DNA from: Cyanophora paradoxa | Taxonomy: Eukaryota; Glaucocystophyceae; Cyanophorales; Cyanophoraceae | Assembly: GCA_004431415.1 (NCBI GenBank) | Contig: QPMI01000341.1 | Span: 1 to 42,738 of the forward strand | Reading direction: 5' to 3' | DNA length: 42,738 bases | Shown here: positions 21,766 through 30,762 of the stretch, piece by piece | Layout: each line of letters begins with the position of its first letter | Position numbering within the stretch: position 1 is the stretch's first letter | Program-made: the position numbers and the translations under genes | Notes under the pieces: model-generated | Databases searched by the model: none | The model's input: only the letters and a program-made list of their open reading frames with translations | What the model was told of the DNA's origin: nothing

Positions 21766-24063
21766 TTAGACGGTGTAATACTGCTGGGAGCGGGTGTCGT
21801 AGACCTGGAAGTACTGGCCGCCCTGGTTCCAGAAGTGGTACTGCCCGCGGTTCGAGTCGTAGAAGTACTTGCGCTGCGAGCTCGGGTCGTAGTAGAAGTA
21901 GTTGTTGTTGTCCAGGTGGTAGTCTGCCGGGCCCGGTCACGCCGGCGGGCGGAGGGCGGCGGGCGGAGGGCGGCGTACACTGGCCGAGGGAGGCGTCCCA
22001 GTAGAACCACTTGCCCGTCTGCGGGTCCTGCCAGTGCGGGTCCATCGGGCCCGATGGCCGCGGCGCCGCCTGCATCGGCGGGGCAGGCGGGCCCGGCGGC
22101 GGCGGGGCGTTGCTGCCCCGGCGTCAGGCGTCGCGAGGCGGACGAATGGGGGGGCGGGGGAGTGCACCGGTTCATCATGGGGGCCGGGGGCGGGCCGGAG
22201 GGGCCGGCGGGGCCGGCGGAGTACTCGAGCTTGACGCGGATGACGGAGCGCTTGTCGTCGAGCTCGGACTGCTCGACCTCGCTCGTGTCGCGCGTCCGCA
22301 GGCGGTAGTCCTTCTCCATCCCCTGGCCCGACGGGCGCGCCTCCGCGAGGGGGATGTCCGCCTCGCCGAGGTAGTCCTTGCCGATCACGTCCTTGTCCCA
22401 CACCTTGATGTTGATGACGTCGCTCGGGTCGTCCCCGCCCCGCGCCGCCGTCACCTCGAACCGGTTCTCCCGCCACACCTGCCCCCGCGTCGGCGGCGTG
22501 CCCCTCGTGCGGGGCGGCGGGGCGCACGGGGTTGAGGTTGTCGTCGATGACCTCGGTCTTGCCGACCTCCTTGCCGCCGTACGCGAGGACGGCGAACGGG
22601 TCCGACTTGCCGTTCATGTCCCGCGGCACGAGGTTCCGCGCGCTCGCGATCGTCACCGTCACGCGCTGGCCGGGCTTGACCTTGGGGCCCCCCATCATGC
22701 CCCCGCTCATGCCCATGCCCATCGGCGGGCCCGGCGGCGGCGGGCCGGGACGCGGCGGGCCCGGCGGCGGCGGGGCGTTGCGCATGGAGTTGTTCATCGG
22801 GGGCGCCGGCGGGCCCGGCGGGCGCGGGGGGCCGGGCGGCGGCGGGGTCCACGCCGGCGTCGCGGGGGCCTGCGGCATCTGGGGCGGCGGGGCCGCCATG
22901 CCGGGCGTCTCCAGCTTCACGTTCACGCGCGCGTTCCGGACCTCGTCCTCCCGCACCTGCCGGCCCCGCGCTCAGCCGCCGCCGCCGCCCCCTCCGGCTG
23001 GGGGCAGAGCGAGCGCACCTCCTCGGGATCGGTGGTCAGCACGCGGTACTGCTTCTCAATCGGCACGCCAGGGTGCCAGTCCGCGATCGGGATGTGGACC
23101 TCGCCGAGGTAGTCCTGCGGGGTCGGGGGGTCGGCGCGGGCAGCGGTCGCGGGGCCGGACAGCGCGGACCTTGCCGACGAGGTCCTTATCGAACATCTTC
23201 ACAACGACGACGTCCTGTGCGTCGTTGCCGCCGTTGATGGCCTGGAACTCGACGCGGTAGTTCCACATCTGCGCACGCGCGCGCCGGTGAGCGGATCAAG
23301 CAAGCGAGTCCCGTTCAGCGCATAAGCAAGCGAACCGGGTTAATGGTGCTCTTCACGACCTCAGACTTGCCGATGTCCTTGCCGCCGTACTTTACGACGC
23401 AGTACGGGTCCGACTTGCCGTTCGAGTCGCGCGCCGGGAGCGCCGAGCCGGAGATGATCGTGAGCGCGAGGCGAGCCCCGGCAGGGACCTTCGGATGGTT
23501 GCCACCGCCCATCGACCCGCCCATCGGCGGCGCCCCGCCCGGCGGCGGGGGACGCGACATCGAGCCGCCCATCGGCTGGCCAGGCGGCGGCGGAGGCCGA
23601 GAGCCTGCGGACGCGAAGGCCTTCAGCACAGCTCAGGGCGGGGAATCCGAATAATCGCAAGGGTTGCAAACCGGGCGGAGGCGGGGCGCCGCCGGGAGGA
23701 GGCGGGCGCATGCCTGAAACAAAACAGGCGTTAAAAGCGAACGCAGAACGGACTGCAACGAGGCACAAGGCGGACCGGGGGGCGGAGGAGCCATTCCGCC
23801 AGGAGGCGGAGGGCGAGCCATGCCAGGCGGAGGCGGAGGCCCACCGTACGAGCCTCCGGGCGGCGGCGGCGGACGGGAACCTGCAGCGAGTGTCGGAAAT
23901 GTCCGTCAGGGTCGAATCCCGTCGAGAAGCATCGGGCGAGGATCAAACGCGTTTCAACGGCACCTCCGAAACCGCCGGGCGGAGGAGGAGGAGGAGCCAT
24001 TCCGCCAGGAGGCGGAGGGCGAGCCATGCCAGGCGGCGGCGGGGGCGGAGGGGCGTTGTACAT
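21766..24063 (-). CDS. Double-C2 protein with Pro-rich linkers and aromatic tail
   Basis: Likely a calcium- or phospholipid-binding adaptor. Exons from 24063 begin MYNAPPPPPPPGMARPPPPG and form a Pro/Gly-rich N terminus (GGMAPPPP, GMRPPPPGG). C2 domain 1: ARLALTIISGSALPARDSNG, KSDPYCVVKYGGKDIGKSEV, TINPVMWNYRVEFQAI, VVVVKMFDKDLVGKDYLGEV. A second Pro-rich linker (22960-22700) precedes C2 domain 2: RVTVTIASARNLVPRDMNGK, SDPFAVLAYGGKEVGKTEV, NLNPVWRENRFEVTA, NIKVWDKDVIGKDYLGEADI. Calcium-ligand Asp residues are present in both. The C terminus has DPQTGKWFYWDASLGQ, then NYFYYDPSSQRKYFYDSNRG, ending QVYDTRSQQYYTV, which resembles an OCRE- or WW-like aromatic module. An acceptor (TTCTCGCAG) abuts the ATG at 24063, so an upstream exon may exist. 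Confidence 0.85.
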
Positions 24064-24299
24064 CTGCGAGAACGGACGTTGGGATTAGACGCCGAACTGC
24101 CCGTCCCGACTTAACACAGCGAGCTCTAGAAGCCAATTTTCACCTGCAGTCGCTGCCAGCAAGGCCGCGGAACGCGGGAAAGAGCGCGACACGCACCGAA
24201 CAGCCGGGTACCGGTCCTACTTGAGGGGGGTACGCGGAGCGTGCCGGTAAAGTCGGCGCTCTGCCGGAAGCGGTCGCCTAGAAGCGTTCTGCCGGAAGC
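24064..24299. promoter_or_regulatory. Divergent promoter region, C2 protein / amidohydrolase
   Basis: 236 bp between divergent start codons. It must contain both promoters unless the C2 gene has an extra 5' exon here. The acceptor-like TTCTCGCAG next to 24063 supports a 5' intron. A GCTCTGCCGGAAGC/CGTTCTGCCGGAAGC duplication lies at about 24259-24300. Confidence 0.4.
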
Positions 24300-26670
24300 A
24301 TGGCACCAGCGGGATCCATCATACTCGGGTGCTGGGTTCCAACAGCTCTGCTGGCCGAGGACCTGCCGTGGAAGCCGCAGGCCGACGAGGCATACGTTCA
24401 GGTCGACGTCGAAGTGCTGCCGACTGGCAAGCTAGGCAAGATTACGCGCCATTCCGGCGACCCGGTGAGCCTTGGACTGGGGCGTCGGCTCGCGCGCAGG
24501 TGCCGGGCCATCTGCCGGGCCCCGCATTCAAATCCTGAAGTCACCGAAATACTTGAAACTACGTCGAACTCTCCCCGCCTCTGACAGGAGGGGGCCGGCG
24601 CGCGCGCGCAGGTTGCGTCGGCCCTCGAGTGCATCGACGGGGCGAACCACCTGCTCCTCCCGGGCTTCGTAAACGCGCACACGCATAGCAGTGAGATGTG
24701 GCAGCGCGGCAATGTGCGCCCGCAGCCCGCCCGCACCTAGCAGTAGCGCTCAAGTGCCAACCGACAGATTGCGCCCCTCCCGCTGGAGCTCTGGCTCGAG
24801 GAGTTGTACAGCATCGTATGTGTTTCATCTTCACGGCGTTTTCATGTCACTCTTTGGCCTCATGCACGCGCGCACGGCCGTAGGACATTGGCGTGGAGCA
24901 CGTCTACCTGGCGGCGCTTGGTGCGCCGCTCCGTGGCTGCCTGGCTCGCGGGCGCCCCGGCCGACCGTCGGAGGCGCGGGGCAGGGACGGCGGTGGAGAC
25001 GCTGCTGTCCGGGGGCACGTCGGTGATGGACCACATCTCGCTCGTCCCCGGCAAGGAGATGGAGAGCCTGCGGGCCGCCTTCAAGTGCGCCCCGCGCGCC
25101 CCCTGCTCGCGCCGCGGGCGGCGCCTCACGCGGCGGGCCAGGGCCTACGAGGAGGTCGGCATCCGCGCCTTCGTCGGGCCCCTCGTCTACGGTCCGCCCC
25201 GCCCGCACCGCGGCGCCTGCGGGGCCGGCCTCACGGGCGCGGGCAGACGAGCCGATCTCGCACGGCCTGCCCCGCACGCGCGTCGAGACCTTCGAGCCCC
25301 TCGCCAAGGTCGCCCGCGTCGAGTCTCCCCCCGCGTGCGACCCCCGGTCCGGCCCGCGCCGCCGACCCCGCCAAGGAGCCCGGGGACAGGGCGGGCGGGG
25401 CTGGCGGGGCGGGGCGGGAGGGGAAGGGGCAGGAGGCGGTGGCGGAGGCGGAGGCGGCGCTGGCGGGGCACGGGAACCCGGTGGGGTTCTGCGAGACGGG
25501 CTCGGAGGCGACGGGGAAGGTGCTGGCGCTCATGGAGCGCGCGGTCGCCGAGCTGCACCGGCCCGAGCGCGCCCTCAACGTCGCCGTCGCCCCCACCGGC
25601 ATACAGCTCTGCTCAGATGCCCTCTTCAGGGGCCTCGCCGACGTCCGCACGCCCCTCCCCGCCCTCCCCCGCCGGCGCGGGGCGCGAGGCGGGGCCGGCA
25701 GCTGAGCTCGCGGCACGGGCTGGTGCGGCACGTGCACTTCTTGGAGACGCGCATCCAGCGGCACCGCGCCGCCGAGAAGTACGGCGGGCGCACCGCCGGC
25801 CAGCACCTCCTCGAGGCCCGCCCGCCCGCCCGCCCCGCGCGGCGCGGCCGGCCTGAGAGGGGCGGCAGATCGGGTTCCTGGACGAGCGGACGACGTGCGC
25901 GCACAGCATCTGGCTGCAGGAGGCCGACATCGAGTGCCTGGCGCGCTCGGGGGCGACGGCCGTGCACAACCCGCTCTCCAACCTGCGGCTGGGGAGCGGG
26001 GTCTCGCCGGTGCTGGAGCTCGTGCGGCGGGGCGTGAACGTGACCTTCGGCTGCGACGGCTCCGCCTCGAACGACTCGCAGGACATGCTGGAGGCCATCA
26101 AGATGGGCACCAGTCCGCCCCCGCCCCGCCCCGCTCCCCCGCCCCGCCCCGACGCGGCGCGCGCCAGTCCTGCACAACCTGACGCGGGCGGACTACGCCG
26201 AGTGGCTGGGCCCGTACGACGCGCTGCGGATGGCCTGCCGGGGCGGGGCGCGGGCGCTGGCGCTGGCGGACGGCGGCGTGCTCGGGGAGGGTCGCCTCGC
26301 CGACGTCGTCCTGTACGACCTCACGGACCTCTCCATGCTGCCGCTGGGGGACCCCGTGGGGCAGCTGCTGCTGGGGCGCCCGGCGCGGGAGGTCGTGCGG
26401 CACGTCTTCGTCAACGGGCGGCACGTCGTCCGCAAGGGCGCCGTCCTCGGCTGCGACGTCGCCCGCCTCCGCCGCGACCTCATGGCCCGCAGCGAGCTCC
26501 TCACCCGGCGCCGCCCCCGCGCCACCGCCGGCAACGCCCGCGAGCGCCACTACCGCGACGTCATGGGCCTCCCGCCCCTCCGCCAGCCCTGCCCCTGCGT
26601 CAACGAGGAGCAGCAGGCACACCCCTTCTGGTCCAAGAAGCCGCCCGCCGCCCCCGCCGACGCCCCATGA
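24300..26670 (+). CDS. Amidohydrolase, ATZ/TRZ-like (paralog 2)
   Basis: Complete-looking member of the chlorohydrolase/aminohydrolase branch (N-ethylammeline chlorohydrolase, SsnA and related deaminases). Exon 1 is 24300-24464 (MAPAGSIILGCWVPTALLAE), then exon 2 from 24612. Motifs in order: LLPGFVNAHTHSSEMWQRG (metal HxH), ETLLSGGTSVMDHISLVPGK, YEEVGIRAFVGPLV, EISHG-type segment, NPVGFCETGSEATGKVLALM, LNVAVAPTGIQLCSDALF, VRHVHFLETRIQ (HxH), TTCAHSIWLQEADIECLARS (metal His), AVHNPLSNLRLGSG, VTFGCDGSASNDSQDMLEAI (catalytic Asp). The C terminus carries the conserved LADVVLYDLTD and VRHVFVNGRHVVRKG, then a lineage-specific tail ending SKKPPAAPADAP. Substrate unknown; a nitrogen heterocycle or amide is likely. 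Introns are GT-AG, mostly starting GTGCG. Confidence 0.88.
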
Positions 26671-27346
26671 CCCCGCCCCTAGCTTGTCCCCCCGCGCGAA
26701 ACCGAACGCCTGCATGCGCATGTACATTACAGATGTATCCGGTGGACTCTTCCAGTCTGAGACCTCCTCTCAGAGTCTCTTCCGAAGTTCGCCGTGAATT
26801 TTTGCGTCAATGAAGCCACGATCGACTGATCATGATCAATGTGCCGCAGTGCATGTGCTGCAGCTGCTCATGATCAACGATAGCTGCAGTGTGCAGTAAT
26901 TCAATGATTGCAAGGGGGGGTACCCCCTCCCTTGCTCCCCTGGTGAGTTGGTGCGGCGTACTTTCTGTGTTAGCAATTTTTCTAAGATGCGATTCTTTGC
27001 ATGCGCTCTCGTATAGGTGTGATCGCATCGTAGCCGCTGCGAGCGGCGAAAAACAATGCAGGGGCGGGGCTGCGCAAACATGTCGAGGTCGCGCCTCACC
27101 TGCTATTGCTATACGCGCCGGACCACGTGCTCCTGATTGCTCTCGATGCGTTCTACAAACTTTGTCATACATGCCCGGGCTCGAGAAGCGGCGTACGTCG
27201 CGCTAGACCGCCTCAGGTACCTGTTGTACCGGGCGCCGGAAAAAAGCGCTCCTGAGAGTTTGTGGAATTCGCTTTGACGCACCCCCTGCAAGTGCACCCC
27301 CCTGCCGTACCCGTACTTCGTTCTCCTCAGAATCTCCTGCGTCGTC
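26671..27346. other. Intergenic region
   Basis: No coding exon found. It contains TGATCATGATCA (about 26827-26838) and nearby CTCATGATCAACGATAGCTGCAG, small palindromes suggestive of a stem, and a G run (GGGGGGG near 26913). The left part is probably the amidohydrolase 3' UTR. Confidence 0.4.
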
Positions 27347-27757
27347 ATGGCCCTTCGCCCGGGGCCGCGGCCGACAGACGCAGTCGCAACTGAAGTTGAG
27401 CTGTGCTCGAGCTCGCGTCCTTGCTCCGACCCCCGCGGCTGCGGGAAGCACTTCACTCGGCAGGACAACCTGTACAAGCACATTCGTCAGTGCAGAAAGA
27501 AGGCGCCCGCGACGCCGCTTTCCGGTGCGCGCCGCTTGGCCGAGCTCGAGTGTGCGCCGATGGTTATGAGTGCCCCGCGCCCGCCGCCCGCAAGATCCGA
27601 GCTCGGCGTTTGCGATCGTTTCAGACATTCCACGCTCTTGCTCGCGCGCCTAGGTGAGCTCGCGCGCCTCCCGGCAATCCCGAGCTGGGCATGCACACTC
27701 GAGCTCGCCGACGGCTCTGACAAGGCCGCTCGGGTGCAGATCTTGCCATGTCGTTGA
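27347..27757 (+). CDS. Probable C2HC/C2H2 zinc-finger protein
   Basis: The ATG at 27347 leads to one finger-like segment at about residues 27-50: CSDPRGCGKHFTRQDNLYKH followed by IRQC. Spacing C-x5-C-x11-H-x3-C with a Phe and Leu core fits a classical finger whose last His is Cys, as in some nucleic-acid-binding proteins. The remainder has no recognised domain, and the real C terminus may be in downstream exons, since donor-like GTGCG follows at about 27525. Length and gene end are therefore uncertain. Confidence 0.45.
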   Translation: MALRPGPRPTDAVATEVELCSSSRPCSDPRGCGKHFTRQDNLYKHIRQCRKKAPATPLSGARRLAELECAPMVMSAPRPPPARSELGVCDRFRHSTLLLARLGELARLPAIPSWACTLELADGSDKAARVQILPCR

Positions 27758-27824
27758 GCAATTCGTCTTGCGCATCTTCTAGATCCCATCCGGAAGGCGA
27801 GCTCGCGCGCTATAGGGCGTGCGC

Positions 27825-28017
27825 CGCGCGCGGCCACCTCTCTGACTGGGCGCCCGGTTGCAGATCGCGGCCTGCCGTCTGCTGTCGCTTCGAGCACTTC
27901 TTCTTCTTCTCAACCAGAAGGCGAGCTCGCGCGCCGGCCGCACAACTAGCGCCAAGAGCTCGTGCGGCGCGCGCGGCCACCTCTCTGACTGGGCGCCCGG
28001 TTGCAGATCGCGGCCTG
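27825..28017 (+). repeat. 50-bp direct repeat containing an acceptor-like site
   Basis: The segment GCGGCCACCTCTCTGACTGG...CAGATCGCGGCCTG occurs at 27825-27874 and again at 27968-28017, 143 bp apart. Each copy has CTGAC followed 15 nt later by a CAG acceptor, so it mimics the intron 3' end used elsewhere in this window. Shorter shared pieces (AAGGCGAGCTCGCGCGC) precede each copy. Confidence 0.8.
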
Positions 28018-28154
28018 TCGTCGAACAGCTTCTCATGCGCATCTTCTTCTCAGCCCCACGGTGAGTTGCGCTCCCACTTCTCCGGTGGGGCCTCGAGCTT
28101 GGGCCGGGCGGCGCCGGGCTAGCCCCGCCCCCGCGCCACGGCTCTCCGGGGAGA
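28018..28154. other. Short spacer between two repeat blocks
   Basis: GC-rich DNA between the 50-bp repeats and the tandem array. No gene assigned. Confidence 0.4.
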
Positions 28155-28860
28155 GCTGACGCCTCGGCCCTGCGCAGGCTATGCGCAGGGCCCGGCGCCA
28201 CCTGCCGCTCCGCCCGCTTCCTCGCCCGCCGCCCTGCCGGCTGCTTCAGCTTCGTCGACTCCAGGTTCGCCCCGCCTCTGCTGCTGCGCACCTGGCCCAG
28301 CCGCCCCCGCTGGGCCCCGCCCCCGCACGGCCGCTGTCCCGGGCGAGCTGACGCCTCGGCTCTGCGCATGCGCAGGCTATGCGCAGGTCCCGGCGCCACC
28401 TACCTCTCCTCCCGCTTTCCCGCCCGCCGCCCCACCGGCTGCTTCAGCTCCGTCGACTCCAGGACCCGAGTCCAGGTTCGCCCCGCCGGCGCCGCTGCTG
28501 CCACGCGGGTCACCCGGCCGACCTCGCTGGGCCCCGCGCCGGCACCGCCGCTGTCCGGGGCGAGCTGACGTATACGCGAAGGGCCCGGCGCCACCTGCCG
28601 CTCCGCCCGCTTCCTCGCCCGCCGCCCTGCCGGCTGCTTCAGCTTCGTCGACTCCAGGTTCGCTCCGCCGCTGCTGCTGCGCACCTGGCCCGGCCGCCCC
28701 GCTGGGCCCCGCCCCGCACGGCCGCTGTCCGGGGCGAGCTGACGCCTCGGTTCTGCGCATGCGCAGGCTACGCGCAGGGCCCGGCGCCACCTGTCTCTCC
28801 TTCGGATCCCGCTTTCCCGCCCGCCGCCGCCGCCGCCAGCGTCGCCACCCCACCTACGTA
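28155..28860 (+). repeat. Imperfect tandem array, about 175-213 bp units
   Basis: Four units each begin GAGCTGACG (about 28155, 28349, 28562, 28737) and share CCCGGCGCCACCT, CCCGCCCGCCGCCC, GGCTGCTTCAG and TCGTCGACTCCAGG. Units differ by indels and substitutions. Each includes a CTGAC and later CAG/CCAG, like a repeated intron 3' end plus exon. Open frames on both strands repeat with the unit, so I do not call a gene here. Confidence 0.8.
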
Positions 28861-29499
28861 TACCCGCCTCGCCACCCCGCCCGCCTCGCCCGGCCGCCCG
28901 CCTTCCGCATGCCTCTCTAGCTGCCCCTTCAGCCCCCCTCCCCTGCGCCCCCCGCCTCCCCCCCAAGTACATTGCAATGTGTACCAGTACCCCCCCTTGC
29001 ACCTCCGCGCGCGGCCCGCACTTGCCGATCTTGCACAGGGCCGGGCGCGGTCTGCTAGTATTCCCCGCGGCCCGGCGGCCCGGCCCGGCACGTGCTGCAC
29101 TGTCCGCTGGTGCCGCCCGGGCAGCCCAGGCCCCAGCCCGCAAAGGAAACAGAGCCTCGGACCCGGGAGAGGGATGTGGCTGAGACGAGCCCGTACCAGG
29201 CTGCCCATTGAAAGGGCTGCCCCGTACTCAAAGGGGCCCACCAGAGCACGATACTCTAGCACTGCTTGCGAGTCGGGGCCTCACTGAAGAGAGGCACCCA
29301 ACTGTCTGTGAGTGCGAAAAACGAAAAGAGGAAATGTGGGGGGCAGGAGCAGTCGATCTTGCTATCGGCCTCAAGGTCGCAGGCATCAAATATGAGATTA
29401 GAAGATAGCGGCCAGAGAGTGAACAGGGTCTGGGTGGTGCGGATGATTGCCGTCTAGGAGGCGAGGGAGAAGGCAGGAGACGCATGGCGGGCGGGGTGC
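28861..29499. other. Intergenic region, no gene recognised
   Basis: It changes from Pro-codon-like CCG/CCC repeats on the left to more balanced composition on the right. Open frames exist on both strands but none has family motifs or convincing splice logic. The right end is probably the eIF6 3' UTR. Confidence 0.4.
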
Positions 29500-30553
29500 T
29501 TAGGTCATGCTGTCGATTAGGGAGGCCCGCATGTTGTTCACGATCGCCGCCGGGTTGGCGTCGCGCAACCTGCGAGAGCGCCCTTGAGCACGAACAAAGA
29601 AGTCTTGAGAGAGGCATGAAGAAAGAAAGGCGAACCGGAAGATGGATTCTATGACGGACAGCTCGGTCGAGGTGGTGTCGAGACCGCAGAAGGCGCTCCA
29701 GTCATTTACGCACAGGCCAGCGCCGATCACATCGCTGCCGCGGTTGACCGTGCCCGCCACCAGCGGCACCTGCAAGAGCGACGACAGCTCGTCTTGGTCC
29801 TCTACGGAAGTCCGCGGGTGCACCTGACGACCGCATTCAGCGGAGTGCCGAGCCAGCACAAAAAAGCGGCGCACCAGGCCGCCCTGGTTGGTGAATGAGC
29901 AGTAGCTGCCAACCAGAACCTGCCCTGCTATTGTTTGCCGGAAGACCTCCACCCCAAGCACATCGGCCACGATTTCCTCAGTTTCCTGTGCGCGTGGCAG
30001 GCCAGGGAACATCAGCGAACGCTCAAAACAAGTTGAATATAAATTGCTGCAGCTGTATGGCAACGTACGCACCCGATCTAGGTCGGTGTGAACAAGGGCA
30101 ACGTAGTCATTCGTTGCGACGACATTCCCAAGCGCAGAGAGCCGCTCCTCCACTCTTTGCACGACGACGCTGTCTGGAAGAGAGTTGCGAATGTGCAGGA
30201 GCTCCTGATCAGTCGTGGTGCTGGGCACGAGCAGCCCGTTCTTGTTCCCTGTCGCGAGCGCGTCGTGAGCACGATCGCTGCGGGGCGATCGGTGGCCGCA
30301 GCGCCCGTACCAACAGTCATGCGCCCAATACATCTGCAGCCCGCGATCGTGGCGTGGATCACGGGGATGTGGTCAGCAAGCTCCGCCTCGAAGACGCTGT
30401 AGAAGTTCTCGGAGCCGCCGAGGGAGACAAGGCAGTATGCATTGGTGAGCTTCGCAAAGACTCCGATCTCATTGCTGTTCTCAAATTGGGCGCCTACGCG
30501 CGGCAGTCAGCGCAAGCACGCCACGACGCGGCGCGCGGCGCACGGGTCGCCAT
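29500..30553 (-). CDS. EIF6: Eukaryotic translation initiation factor 6
   Basis: Anti-association factor that binds the 60S subunit and is needed for its nuclear and cytoplasmic maturation. The coding sequence begins with a 10-nt coding exon (30553-30544, MAT plus one base), a GT-AG intron with CTGAC, then exon 2 at 30493-30311 ([20 protein letters not shown]). Exon 3 (30248-about 30073) has [20 protein letters not shown] and [20 protein letters not shown]. Later exons have [60 protein letters not shown] and the end [19 protein letters not shown]. About 245 residues, the normal length, with family motifs from end to end. Divergent from LRRC56. Confidence 0.97.
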
Positions 30554-30762
30554 TGGGAGCCGCAGAGGCTTGGTGAAGAGGTGAAGAGGTACCGAGGAAG
30601 TGGCTAGGGAAGAGAACTCGAGCGCTCAGACCTTCCTATGCCTCAGACACGGTTTTGCGTGCGTACCCTCTGAGATTGGGGTACAGCCTAACTTCTCGGC
30701 CGGCCGCCAGAATGAGCAGCTAGGCGCTGCAGCGCGTGCAGAGGACGCCAAACGCGTGCCAG
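30554..30762. promoter_or_regulatory. Divergent promoter region, eIF6 / LRRC56
   Basis: 209 bp between the two start codons, so both promoters should lie here. No TATA box is obvious. Assignment is by position. Confidence 0.5.

Noticed and set aside
28400-29143. 247-codon minus-strand frame over the tandem array
   Set aside because: Its internal peptide repeats mirror the DNA repeat; frames on the other strand do the same. No domain, start or splice support.
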